DNA of 46,775 bases from Lentisphaerota bacterium (GTDB taxonomy: Bacteria > Verrucomicrobiota > Kiritimatiellia > UBA8416 > JABMPJ01): assembly GCA_013203785.1 (NCBI GenBank), contig JABMPJ010000106.1, positions 1 through 46,775 on the forward strand, given 5' to 3'. The position numbers and the translations under genes are program-made. The notes beneath the pieces are model-generated. The model was not told the origin of the DNA. It was given only the letters and a program-made list of their open reading frames with translations, and did not search any database. Positions 17,307 to 24,815 of this stretch are shown here, piece after piece; the stretch's first letter is position 1; every line of letters begins with the position of its first letter.

Positions 17307-18086
17307 ATGAAGATCATTGACGCACATGCGCATTTGATGGATGAGCCGGGCTATCTGGATGGACTGCTGACGGCGATGGATGCCGCCGGCATCGAGAAAG
17401 TATGCGTCAGTGGTCTGGGACCTCTGTTTGGTATGCAGGACAATACGGCGGTGGAGGCCGCACGGCGTCAGCACCCCGACCGTATCATTGGCGCCGTGTA
17501 TGTCCGCCCCGGAATGGATGGTGCTGAGACGGTTGACTGGGGCGCCGAGCATGGGTTCAGGATGCTTAAAGTCACGGCGCCGACCGGGCCCTACAGCGAT
17601 CCATCTTTCGACCCCATCTGGGAGCGTGCTCTTGAGCATGGGATGCCGGTGCTCTTTCATACGGGCCTGGTGATGCCCTCGGCCGAAGGGCGGGGATGCC
17701 GTGTCTCGTCTCTGAATATGCAGCCCATGCAGGTGGAACCGATTACACGCGAGTTTCCTGAGCTGAAGGTGATCCTGGCACACCTGGGTGTGAACCACAA
17801 CATGGATGCGGCAGAGATGGCACGGATCCGCGCCAACGTCTATGTGGATATCTCGGGGGAGCCTGGAGGGTGGCGCGAACGGATGAAGGCTACGGGGTTG
17901 GATCACTGGCTCTGGTGGCCCGGCGCATCTGAGAAACTGCTGTTCGGCACCGATGTGCATTACACCAGGATCAAGCAGATCTTAGACGAAGACAGAGCCA
18001 TCTATGACGCTCTGGGGCTGGATGAACCTACGCGGGCCAACGTACTCGGCGGGACGATGCGAGGTCTCTTGGGGGAGCCCCTATGA
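17307..18086 (+). CDS. Amidohydrolase-family (amidohydrolase_2) TIM-barrel hydrolase
   Basis: The product is 259 residues. It starts with the strand-1 metal motif DAHAH, followed by a strand-6 region VILAHLGVNHN and a terminal FGTDVHY whose Asp is the usual catalytic residue. FHTGLV supplies a further metal-site His. Such enzymes hydrolyse or decarboxylate lactones, amides or carboxylic acids with one divalent metal; the substrate here cannot be read from sequence. GGAAGAG precedes the ATG, and the stop overlaps the EamA transporter start by 4 bp, so the two are co-translated. In a sugar operon a lactonase role is possible but is inference. Confidence 0.8.
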   Translation: MKIIDAHAHLMDEPGYLDGLLTAMDAAGIEKVCVSGLGPLFGMQDNTAVEAARRQHPDRIIGAVYVRPGMDGAETVDWGAEHGFRMLKVTAPTGPYSDPSFDPIWERALEHGMPVLFHTGLVMPSAEGRGCRVSSLNMQPMQVEPITREFPELKVILAHLGVNHNMDAAEMARIRANVYVDISGEPGGWRERMKATGLDHWLWWPGASEKLLFGTDVHYTRIKQILDEDRAIYDALGLDEPTRANVLGGTMRGLLGEPL

Positions 18087-18967
18087 TAGCCTACGTGGCA
18101 TTGGCTATAGCGATTCTTGCCTGGGGCCTGGAGTACCCACTCATGAAGTCGGTCTCGGCGGAGCTGGGCCCGATGGCAACCGGAGCGGTGATGTTCTCGG
18201 TTGCGGCGTTCCTGCTGGGTGCACAGTTAGCCGTGCGTGGTACTTTTCGCCGCGAGCGGCTGCCGGATCGACAAACGCTCGGCCGCCTGCTGCTCATCGG
18301 ACTCATTGGGTTCCTTCTGAATGCCGCTGTGCTGCTGGCTGTGCGGATGACCAGTGTCACGAATGTGGCCACGCTGGCTAGAACCGATGTTCTGTTTTCT
18401 CTGTTGCTGGCGGCGTTCATTTTTCGCGAGAAGGTTGATCGTTCTGCATGGTGGACGACGCCCTTGATGCTCGCAGGAATCTACCTCTTGACCGGCATCG
18501 TGACCCGGCCGTTTGGCATGGGGAATGGCGGGGATGCCCTGGTCCTGCTCAGTGCGTTTCTGGTTGCGCTCAATGCGTATATTATTCGGCATACCGCCCA
18601 GCGAGTTGACCCGACACTGATTGGCTTCGTCAACACCGCCACGAACAGCGCCCTGTTCGTGGTGGCCGCCCTGCTCGTGCCACCCCATAGCGCAGGTATG
18701 CTGGCGCTGGGCGTTGCGTTCGCCCATCCCGTGGCGCTGGAGCTGGGCTGCATCGCAGCGATCTTCTTTGCCAGCTATTACATTGCCTTACGGGCACTAC
18801 CGGTCTGGAGGGTGCGGCTATTGATGTTGATGATTCCCGTGGTGGCCGCCCTGGCGGGGACATTCTGGCTGGATGAGAATATTACTGCGATTGAAGCCAT
18901 GGGGATGGCTCTCATCTGCGCGGGTGCAGCCGGTGCAGTCCTGCCAAAGCGTGTGTGGCACCATTGA
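18083..18967 (+). CDS. EamA/DMT-family transporter
   Basis: The product is 294 residues with ten hydrophobic segments arranged as two five-helix repeats, the standard EamA layout; it ends shortly after the last helix. GLEYPLMKSVSAELGP and LARTDVLFSLLLAAFIFREK match the first-repeat pattern with a conserved acidic residue in helix 4. DMT transporters of this type usually export small metabolites such as amino acids or sulfonated products, and a few import them. It is translationally coupled to the amidohydrolase and followed after 28 bp by a decayed aldehyde dehydrogenase. Confidence 0.85.
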   Translation: MIAYVALAIAILAWGLEYPLMKSVSAELGPMATGAVMFSVAAFLLGAQLAVRGTFRRERLPDRQTLGRLLLIGLIGFLLNAAVLLAVRMTSVTNVATLARTDVLFSLLLAAFIFREKVDRSAWWTTPLMLAGIYLLTGIVTRPFGMGNGGDALVLLSAFLVALNAYIIRHTAQRVDPTLIGFVNTATNSALFVVAALLVPPHSAGMLALGVAFAHPVALELGCIAAIFFASYYIALRALPVWRVRLLMLMIPVVAALAGTFWLDENITAIEAMGMALICAGAAGAVLPKRVWHH

Positions 18968-18995
18968 GAGAGATCGAACCTAAGGAGATACCGAC

Positions 18996-19238
18996 ATGTC
19001 CGATGATAGAGAGCTGATTGCGGAGTTGATCGACAAGGCTTGAGCCGCGCAGGAGCAGGTGGCGGACCCCTCGCAGGAGCAGGTCGATGATCTCTGTCGT
19101 AGCGTGGCCTGGCAAACCTATTGCGACGAGAACATCAAGGTTTGTGCCGAAACCCCGATGCGTGGGAACGTGGGAGCCCTCGTGGTTCGTTCGCTCAAAG
19201 CGCACCTCTACCGTGTGTCTAAGAGAGAACTGATATAG
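18996..19238 (+). pseudogene. Remnant of an acylating aldehyde dehydrogenase (5' end)
   Basis: A strong AAGGAG ribosome binding site precedes ATG 18996, and the first 15 codons read MSDDRELIAELIDKA. A TGA at 19041 then replaces what is normally Arg. In the same frame the sequence continues AAQEQVADPSQEQVDDLCRS, WQTYCDEN and so on to TAG 19236. This matches the N-terminal 70 residues of EutE/AdhE/sulfoacetaldehyde-dehydrogenase-type enzymes (KARAAQ...QEQVD...AVAW). The remaining 400 or so residues are gone. The gene was the last member of the 16062 operon and has decayed by nonsense mutation and deletion. The exact aldehyde substrate cannot be inferred. Confidence 0.65.
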
Positions 19239-19405
19239 AGTCTCATCCAACTGTAGCTGCAGAAGTTGGGTCGGGCCGATGACGCGCCCCTTCTCGTCAA
19301 ATAGCGACATGGTGACCCCCCTATGTCATTGGCTGCTGGCGGTTCCCCGCGGGCAACACCGCCACGCGGCTGGCACCGAACGAAGGCACAGAGCCCGATA
19401 CGTTC

Positions 19406-19684
19406 TCATGTCAGCCTTTGGATCAGTTCTCCATGCTGTGGAAAACGCTGATACAGCTCGTCCCGTGACGGCATTTCAAAATCGGCGAAGTCGAAACCGG
19501 GAGCGACAGTGCAGCCGACCAAGCTGTAGCCCTCGCCAGCCACTTCCGCACCAAAGAAGTCACCCGCAGGAACGACGGCCAGCGGCAACGCATCTTCTGA
19601 GTGTCCTACGAATGTATCGATGTGTTCCCCGTCCGGCCTGATTCTGTGCAACCGCAGCGGTTCGCCATCATAGAAATGCCACAC
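19406..19684 (-). repeat. Right copy of the 279-bp direct repeat (partner at 7012-7290)
   Basis: Both segments are exactly 279 bp, lie on the same strand and align without gaps, with scattered substitutions (by eye roughly 85-90 % identity). They begin at the cupin stop codon and end at the same nucleotide (...AATGCCACAC). The copies are 12.4 kb apart and frame the whole catabolic island. Confidence 0.85.
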
Positions 19685-19891
19685 CTCGTCCTGATTGATC
19701 TGGTGCAGGTGGGACACCTCACCGGCATTCAAGAGAAAGTAAATAGCCGTGGAAAACACGCGCGACCCACCGAAACGCTCCGGCAACGCATCCTGCGCAA
19801 TACGCTCATGACTGCGGTACACCTCCCGAAACCAACCCCCCTCCGGATGCGGCACCAGCCCCAACCGCTCAATCCACTCATCTGCCGTCAT
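19406..19891 (-). CDS. DUF985 (cupin_5) family cupin protein, complete
   Basis: The product is 161 residues, the usual family length. It starts MTADEWIERLGLVPHPEGGWFREVY, typical of the family, followed by a double-stranded beta-helix with YFLLNAGEVSHLHQINQDEVWHFYDG (cupin motif 1, with His ligands) and YSLVGCTVAPGFDFADFE (motif 2). The family binds a small ligand or metal and its role is unsettled. An upstream in-frame extension to 20062 exists but lacks family character. The 3' 279 bp are duplicated in direct orientation at 7012-7290. It closes the island and is separated from the tRNA-Ser terminator by about 170 bp. Confidence 0.88.
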   Translation of the reverse strand: MTADEWIERLGLVPHPEGGWFREVYRSHERIAQDALPERFGGSRVFSTAIYFLLNAGEVSHLHQINQDEVWHFYDGEPLRLHRIRPDGEHIDTFVGHSEDALPLAVVPAGDFFGAEVAGEGYSLVGCTVAPGFDFADFEMPSRDELYQRFPQHGELIQRLT

Positions 19892-20063
19892 GTGTATCCA
19901 CCAGCTTTCCTGATAGAATGATCTCGTCCGTCGCTCTGAGGAGCGCACCGGATCGAAGACCGATCCCATCTTGCAGTCAGCTTCCCGAGTTCGTGGAATC
20001 ACGTCGCCGATTTCGCCGTCACAACCGGCGAAAATCGAAAACACCGCACCTTCGGCGGGCAAG

Positions 20064-20087
20064 ACTCAAACCCCGCGAGGCGCGGGG
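20064..20087 (-). terminator. Rho-independent terminator of tRNA-Ser
   Basis: Reading on the minus strand, a perfect 7-bp stem CCCCGCG/CGCGGGG with a 3-nt loop is followed directly by TTTGAGT. It starts 6 bp beyond the tRNA 3' end. A second hairpin (TTTCGCCG/CGGCGAAA, 20011-20033) lies further downstream. Confidence 0.75.
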
Positions 20088-20092
20088 CAAAT

Positions 20093-20186
20093 TGGCGGAG
20101 AGGGCGGGATTTGAACCCGCGGTACACCTTTAGGGGCGTACAAAGGATTAGCAATCCTCCGCTTTCGACCACTCAGCCACCTCTCC
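20093..20186 (-). tRNA. tRNA-Ser (anticodon GCT), CCA encoded
   Basis: The minus strand reads GGAGAGGTGGCTGAGTGGTC for acceptor and D arm, then an anticodon arm with loop TTGCTAA, which gives anticodon GCT. A long variable arm of the class II type follows (TGTACGCCCC...GGTGTAC). The T arm is GCGGGTTCAAATCCCGC, and the 3' acceptor CCTCTCC is followed by discriminator G and an encoded CCA. It decodes AGC/AGU. The pairing is complete in all arms. Confidence 0.95.
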
Positions 20187-20492
20187 ACAGATTTGGTTCG
20201 CGCAGCCTACGCGAGGGAGGCGGTCGCACGCAAGTCAATTGTGGGGTGCCGAGATGGCGAGAGTGCGATTGCCGGCCCACCCGACACCATCGCCAGGAGG
20301 GTGGCTCGGATTACGTGAAAAATATAACAAATATGAGTTGACCTCTGCTCGGGTGCGGCGGTAGTGTCCGTCATGCATCATTTTTGAGGATGGCTTGGCT
20401 ATGTTCCCAGATGCGCCGACCCGGTTGGATGGGTCGCGAGGGTATTCTGAGAGCGCTCTGTCTGGATCAGTAACAAGAGGGAGGATGGGATC
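20187..20492. other. Intergenic region between tRNA-Ser and the response regulator
   Basis: No gene is supported here. It holds a short AT-rich stretch (about 20318-20336) and a weak + strand promoter candidate TTGACC (20338-20343) with TAGTGT (20362-20367) at 18-bp spacing, which could serve the response regulator. The upstream part must also contain the tRNA-Ser promoter on the minus strand, but I cannot place it confidently. Confidence 0.45.
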
Positions 20493-20882
20493 GTGAAGGT
20501 ATACATGGTTGATGACGACGTCGATCTGGTCATGGCGATGACCGTGGCGCTGTCGGCGGCAGGCTACGAGGTCGCGTCGCAGTACGATGAGCGCGAGGTG
20601 GATGACAGGATCCGTCAGTTCAATCCAGACGTCATTATTCTGGACGTGATGCTGCCCGAGGACGACATGGCGGGCTTTAAGATTGCGCGCAGCATTCGGC
20701 ACCATGACACGATCAAAGATAAGCCGGTCATCATGCTCTCCGGCGTGAATACCGAGGGCAACATCCCCGGTGGGATCAGCAATAGGGATATTGATGATGT
20801 CTTCCTGCCCATCACGCGCTTCCTCGACAAGCCGGTGGACCCAAAGAAGCTAATCGCAATAATCGAAGAACTGACGGCCTAG
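20493..20882 (+). CDS. Stand-alone response regulator receiver protein
   Basis: The product is 129 residues and consists only of a CheY-like receiver domain, without a DNA-binding output. The acidic pocket (VDDDVD, residues 6-11), phospho-acceptor Asp51 (ILDVMLP), Ser83 (MLSG) and Lys113 (LDKP) are all present, so it should be phosphorylated normally. There is an insertion around VNTEGNIPGGISNRDIDD compared with CheY. The GTG start is supported by GAGGGAGGA just upstream. No histidine kinase is adjacent, so its partner is unknown. A terminator-like hairpin follows. Confidence 0.87.
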   Translation: MKVYMVDDDVDLVMAMTVALSAAGYEVASQYDEREVDDRIRQFNPDVIILDVMLPEDDMAGFKIARSIRHHDTIKDKPVIMLSGVNTEGNIPGGISNRDIDDVFLPITRFLDKPVDPKKLIAIIEELTA

Positions 20883-20897
20883 TCAGCTGAATCATGT

Positions 20898-20947
20898 AGA
20901 GGGCGGTAGAGGTCTGTAGGGCCATGCCGTCCTCTCTTCCTTTTCTG
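20898..20947 (+). terminator. Terminator-like hairpin after the response regulator
   Basis: AGAGGGCGG (20898-20906) pairs with CCGTCCTCT (20927-20935), nine pairs with one G-U and a 20-nt loop, followed by the pyrimidine-rich CTTCCTTTTCT. It lies 16 bp after the response regulator stop. Confidence 0.5.
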
Positions 20948-20960
20948 GCGCTTTTCCCCT

Positions 20961-20989
20961 TTGGTTCATGCTCTGCGCTGTGTCATAAT
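20961..20989 (+). promoter_or_regulatory. Promoter of the PTS IIA gene
   Basis: TTGGTT (20961-20966) and CATAAT (20984-20989) are spaced by 17 bp. Transcription would begin near 20996, about 43 bp before the ATG of the PTS IIA gene. Confidence 0.5.
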
Positions 20990-21038
20990 ACTGCCTTTTG
21001 CGAGGGGGGAACTCACACACCCGGGAGCCGTTAGATTT

Positions 21039-21500
21039 ATGGACAATAGGTTGGATTTTAAGGCAGAAGTAGGGGCGAGTTCCTTCGTAGCGCGCCTGAA
21101 GGGCGATTCCAAGGATGCGATCATCACGGAGCTGATTGATGCGCTCCACCGGGACGGCAAGCTACCGGACCGCGACGAGGCGTTGCGGGCGGTCATGGAT
21201 CGTGAGGCGACCATGTCGACCGGTCTGGAGTATGGCGTCGCGCTACCGCACGGAAAGAGCAGTACGGTCGGGAAGCTGGTAGCCGTTTTCGGTGTCAAAC
21301 CCGAGGGGGTGGACTTCAAGGCCCTGGATGGTAGTCCCTCGGTCCTATTCGTCTTGGTGGTATCGGCCGTAAACCAGGTGGAGCCACATATGCAGTTCCT
21401 GGGGGCGCTGGGCCGGTCACTCATGCGGCCAGCGGTGCGCGCGAAGTGGCTGGAAGCAACGAACATCAGTGACGTGGTTGACGCGTTGTTTGAGAATTAG
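21039..21500 (+). CDS. PTS EIIA-like (PtsN/fructose-type) phosphocarrier protein
   Basis: The product is 153 residues, one complete EIIA-fructose/mannitol domain. The phosphorylation site is His71 in YGVALPHGKS. LDGSPSVLFVLVVSAVNQVEPHMQFLGALGRSL corresponds to the conserved second half, and the end matches the family length. Without EIIB/EIIC partners it resembles regulatory PtsN proteins more than a sugar transporter component. I start it at ATG 21039, with GGGAG upstream; a longer in-frame extension from 20961 would include the promoter. The nuclease-domain gene begins 10 bp after its stop, so the two form an operon. Confidence 0.85.
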   Translation: MDNRLDFKAEVGASSFVARLKGDSKDAIITELIDALHRDGKLPDRDEALRAVMDREATMSTGLEYGVALPHGKSSTVGKLVAVFGVKPEGVDFKALDGSPSVLFVLVVSAVNQVEPHMQFLGALGRSLMRPAVRAKWLEATNISDVVDALFEN

Positions 21501-21510
21501 GGGTGCAGGC

Positions 21511-22077
21511 ATGATTTCGGTCCAAGTAGATCAGCTCTTTCTCTCGAACCTGGGGTTCGTGGTGTTGCTCAAAAGCGCAGAGGACGAGCGCACTCTCCCT
21601 ATCTTTATCGGGGCAGCGGAGGCGCAGTCCATCGCCCTGCAGATCAACGATGTCAAGGTGCCCCGCCCGCTGACGCATGACCTGCTCAGGAACCTATTGG
21701 ATTTCGTAGAGTGCCATTTGCGACGAATCGAGATCATCAATATCAACGAGGGCACCTTCTACGCCGCCTTGGTGTTGGAGCGCGATGCGGGCGAAGTCCG
21801 GCTGGATTGTCGGCCGAGCGACGCCATCGCCCTGGCTCTGCGTGTCGGTGCCCCGATGTTCGTGGCCGAGGGTGTCATGTCTGAGGCGGGTCGCATTCCT
21901 GAATCGAGTGAGGAGGAATCCACCGCCCCGGCCGACCCGGCCACGCGTCCTCGCATGACGCCGCAACAACTGCTCGAGCGGCAGCTCAAGAAGGCGATCA
22001 AGGATGAGCGCTACGAGGATGCCGCCCGCCTGCGCGATGAGCTCAAGCACATTGAGGATACCCACGGCAGCAACTGA
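21511..22077 (+). CDS. Bifunctional-nuclease-domain (BFN/DUF151) protein with UVR tail
   Basis: The product is 188 residues. Residues 1-125 are a DUF151 domain: ERTLPIFIGAAEAQSIAL, RPLTHDLLRNLL, INEGTFYAALVL, and CRPSDAIALALRVGAPMFVAE with the strongly conserved SDAIALA. After an acidic linker, residues about 155-187 form a UVR motif (LERQLKKAIKDERYEDAARLRDEL), as in UvrB/UvrC and McsA. Related proteins have reported DNase and RNase activity, and the UVR part probably mediates protein contacts. AGGGGTG precedes the ATG. It follows the PTS IIA gene closely. Confidence 0.9.
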   Translation: MISVQVDQLFLSNLGFVVLLKSAEDERTLPIFIGAAEAQSIALQINDVKVPRPLTHDLLRNLLDFVECHLRRIEIININEGTFYAALVLERDAGEVRLDCRPSDAIALALRVGAPMFVAEGVMSEAGRIPESSEEESTAPADPATRPRMTPQQLLERQLKKAIKDERYEDAARLRDELKHIEDTHGSN

Positions 22078-22351
22078 CGTGGCCCTAGACGGTCCGATAG
22101 GGCTCCACCGCCAGGGCCGCAATGACCAATCCGTGTCACACGGGGTGAGGCCTTTTCTCAATATCCAACAGCCAACCACGCGAAGCGTGGCAAGCAAGGA
22201 ACTCCCAATTTCCAAGTGGGTGAGAAGAGAGAATGGTGCGTATGAGCACTCTCCATTCGCATTTCTCGCTCTCCCTCCTTGTGCGGTTGGATATTCCTTG
22301 TTGGTTATCGGATATCCAGGCAGGGATGATCCAGATCCAGGTTCTGAGTCT
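22078..22351. other. Intergenic element with several inverted repeats
   Basis: The 274 bp have no coding signature. They include CCGTGT C ACACGG (22131-22143), CCACGC GAA GCGTGG (22176-22190), and a distant 10-bp inverted pair AATATCCAAC/GTTGGATATT (22160-22169 and 22286-22295) that would fold about 135 nt into one large hairpin. The wording (CAATATCCAACA, CCCAATTTCCAAG) resembles simple-sequence intergenic repeats seen in several uncultured bacterial phyla. It lies between convergent genes (+ nuclease, - tsaE). Confidence 0.45.
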
Positions 22352-22777
22352 TCAGGATACTCCCTCTTCAATTGTGATGATGCGGCTATTACCGTCAGGT
22401 GGCGTACGAAAACGTAGATGAAGCGTGTGGGCCGGAAAGAGCCCTTCAGCGCGTTCGGCCCATTCGATGGCGGTGATGCCGTCCGACTCCAGAAGCTCCT
22501 CGATGCCCATCGCCAGCGCCTCGTCCGGCTGCGAGAGGCGGTAGAGATCGATATGGGTCAGTGGCATCGTCCCCATATACTCGTTGACCAGCGTGAAGGT
22601 GGGGCTGGTGACTGGTTCGGTGATTCCCATGGCCATAGCCAGTCCCTGTACAAAGCAGGTCTTGCCGCTACCGAGATCGCCATACAATGCGATCACCGCT
22701 CGCGGTGGTAAGCGCTCCAGAAGATCCGCCGCGAGGCGATGGGTGTCGTCCGGACTGTGCGAAATGAATTCAGTCAT
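22352..22777 (-). CDS. tsaE: TsaE, tRNA threonylcarbamoyladenosine biosynthesis ATPase
   Basis: The product is 141 residues, the family length. TsaE is the P-loop ATPase that works with TsaB and TsaD to make t6A37 in ANN-decoding tRNAs. The Walker A motif GDLGSGKT is at residues 33-40, [10 protein letters not shown] follows at about 58-67, and the HIDLYRL and IEWAERAE motifs of the family are all present. Its start overlaps the thiL stop by 4 bp, so it is translated with the thiL-glycosyltransferase-TPR group on the minus strand. Confidence 0.95.
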   Translation of the reverse strand: MTEFISHSPDDTHRLAADLLERLPPRAVIALYGDLGSGKTCFVQGLAMAMGITEPVTSPTFTLVNEYMGTMPLTHIDLYRLSQPDEALAMGIEELLESDGITAIEWAERAEGLFPAHTLHLRFRTPPDGNSRIITIEEGVS

Positions 22778-23715
22778 GATGGTTCCGCACGTGCCTTGAA
22801 ATGGTCATAGCCCTTCGCGGCCAGCGGGGTGCGGCGGCCGTCAGGATGTCGGGCAACGACACTGCGATTTGCTGTGATCTCGCCGATGCAGGTGCAGTGC
22901 AGATCGAAGGCGCGCCGCCAAGCGCTCGGAAAGGCGCTGACCTGTCGTGCGGGTACCGTGAAGAGAAGTTCAAAATCCTCGCCATCGCTCAGGGCGTGGG
23001 CGATAGGATCATCTGTCTGGTCGGTGGCTCCAGAGCAGGGCAGGGCGCGCAGCTCAATCTCGGCGCCCACCTGGCTGGCCTCCGTGAGGTGGTGCAGATC
23101 AGTGGCGAGGCCATCGCTGATGTCGCACATGGCCGTGGCCCAGCCGCCACTACGGATCCAGAGCCCTTCGCGGACCCGCGGCGTAAAGGTGAGATGGTGG
23201 TCATCCAGTCCACTCCCCCCCAGAGCACCGGTCACAAAGATCGCATCGCCTGGCTTGGCCCCGGAGCGCAGGAGAGCGCTGTTGCAGGGGAGCGACCCCA
23301 CCGCAAAGAGATGCAGCTCGAGGACTGGGCCAGCGGACACATCGCCCCCTACGACCGCGATGGCATGGAGTCGCGCCGTGGCGGCCAATCCATCATAAAT
23401 GGACTCGAGTCGCTCAACCGGGGTGGCTTCCGGCACGACCAGATTGACGAGCGCCCAGCGCGGAACGCCGCCCATGGCGGCGATATCGCTCAGCGCGCGC
23501 GCGATGGCCTTGTGGCCAATGGTGTTGGGCTTGGTGGTGGACTCAAAGTGGACGCCTTCAATGACCGGATCGGACGTTAGCAGCCAGTCTTCACCTTGAG
23601 CGCGAACCACCGCACAGTCGTCGCCGGGGCCCACCACCACGTCATGGCCGGAGAAGAGGCGCTGTTGGAGCCGTTCGATCAGTGCGGTTTCGCCTATGGA
23701 GTGAAGCGTGGTCAT
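22774..23715 (-). CDS. thiL: Thiamine-monophosphate kinase ThiL
   Basis: The product is 313 residues. ThiL phosphorylates thiamine monophosphate to the active diphosphate. The sequence shows GDDCAVV (metal-binding Asp pair), [44 protein letters not shown], the [13 protein letters not shown] motif, and the C-terminal [14 protein letters not shown]. It overlaps tsaE by 4 bp and the glycosyltransferase gene by 4 bp. No other thiamine gene is in the window. Confidence 0.95.
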   Translation of the reverse strand: MTTLHSIGETALIERLQQRLFSGHDVVVGPGDDCAVVRAQGEDWLLTSDPVIEGVHFESTTKPNTIGHKAIARALSDIAAMGGVPRWALVNLVVPEATPVERLESIYDGLAATARLHAIAVVGGDVSAGPVLELHLFAVGSLPCNSALLRSGAKPGDAIFVTGALGGSGLDDHHLTFTPRVREGLWIRSGGWATAMCDISDGLATDLHHLTEASQVGAEIELRALPCSGATDQTDDPIAHALSDGEDFELLFTVPARQVSAFPSAWRRAFDLHCTCIGEITANRSVVARHPDGRRTPLAAKGYDHFKARAEPS

Positions 23716-24815
23716 GTGGACAGTAGCGGCTCCAGGCAGTGGCGCAGCTCGCCGACCAAGTCGCGGCTGCGGAAACGGTTGAGACGCGCTTGTTGCCCTT
23801 CGAGTACGGCCGCTCGCAAGGCGTCGTCGTGAACGAGGCGGCTCATGGTTTCGGCAATCAGACCGAAGTCCTTCTCGTAAACGAGAATACCGGCCCCATC
23901 GAGCGTCTCGGGTATGGCGGCGGCGGCGTAGGCCACGACAGGCAGGTTGTGGACCATGGCCTCGATCAGCGGTATGCAGAAACCTTCGTGCTCGCTCATG
24001 CTCAGGAAGATATCGGCACAGCCATAGTAGGCATTCAGCTGGGCTTGGTTGGCGGAGCCCGCCAGGTGCACGTTGTCGATGCCCAGCTCGCGACAGCGGG
24101 CCAAAAGGAAGGCGTAATAGGGCTCGCTGCCGGCATGAGATCCTACATGAATCAGGCGGACCCTGTGGTCGACCGTGCGGGTATAGACGGCCAGGGCACT
24201 GAGTAAATCCTCAATACACTTGTTGGCGACGCAGCGCCCCACAAAGAGGATGTTCGTTGTGCCGTCCTTGAACTGTCGTGTGACGCGGCGGTCAGGGGGC
24301 GATGCGAGTTTGTCGAGGTCAAGTACGAGGGGCAGAACATGCACGTCGCGATAGCCCAGCGCCTCAAGCTCGGCGGCGTTGTAGCCACTATCAGCCATGT
24401 TCACGGCCGCGCTTCCCGCCAAGGCTGCAACCTGCTCACGCCCCTCTGCGAGCTGGGCGGCGATCTGCGGGTTGATAACGCGAAAATATTCGGGTGGGGT
24501 GACGTTGTGGTAGAGCAGCGCTTTACGGCAGTCCAAGTGTTTGAAGTGCTCGTTCAGGGCGCAGCCAATGGAGAGATGGAGCAATACAATGTCGGTGGGA
24601 TCGGGCGCATAGCAGCTGATGTCGAAGGCGTCCTTGCGCAGTTCGGGCAGAATGTGCTTGGTCTCGCAGTAGATCTCGGAGCGGAAGCCCCAGTCACGGA
24701 AGGCCTGCCGCAGGACACGCGCCTCGTTGCTGATGGCATCGCCGTTGCTGAACCCGGCCACGAACTGGTGGATGGCGCGCGGCTGCGATGCGGTGGGGTC
24801 GGGTTCATTGGGCAT
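23712..24815 (-). CDS. GT4-family glycosyltransferase
   Basis: The product is 367 residues from ATG 24815; the family-like sequence starts QFVAGFSNGDAISNEARVLRQAFRDWGF. The second Rossmann domain has NILFVGRCVANKCIEDLLSAL, VHLAGSANQAQLNAYYGCADIFLSMSEHEGFCIPLIEAM, with the EGFCIPLIEAM form of the EX7E donor-nucleotide motif, and PVVAYAAAAIPETLDGAGIL. These define a retaining GT-B enzyme, probably acting on a surface glycan or glycolipid. Sugar donor and acceptor are not deducible. It overlaps the TPR lipoprotein gene by 11 bp and thiL by 4 bp. Confidence 0.9.
   Translation of the reverse strand: MPNEPDPTASQPRAIHQFVAGFSNGDAISNEARVLRQAFRDWGFRSEIYCETKHILPELRKDAFDISCYAPDPTDIVLLHLSIGCALNEHFKHLDCRKALLYHNVTPPEYFRVINPQIAAQLAEGREQVAALAGSAAVNMADSGYNAAELEALGYRDVHVLPLVLDLDKLASPPDRRVTRQFKDGTTNILFVGRCVANKCIEDLLSALAVYTRTVDHRVRLIHVGSHAGSEPYYAFLLARCRELGIDNVHLAGSANQAQLNAYYGCADIFLSMSEHEGFCIPLIEAMVHNLPVVAYAAAAIPETLDGAGILVYEKDFGLIAETMSRLVHDDALRAAVLEGQQARLNRFRSRDLVGELRHCLEPLLST

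Noticed and set aside
18912-19310. Minus-strand 132-residue open frame with a GGGGGG before its ATG
   Set aside because: It overlaps the end of the EamA gene and the aldehyde dehydrogenase remnant in antisense; I recognise no family, and the + strand remnant explains the region better. Not fully excluded for its first 60 residues.
19892-20062. 57-residue N-terminal extension of the complete cupin
   Set aside because: DUF985 proteins begin near the MTADEW start; the extension has no family character.
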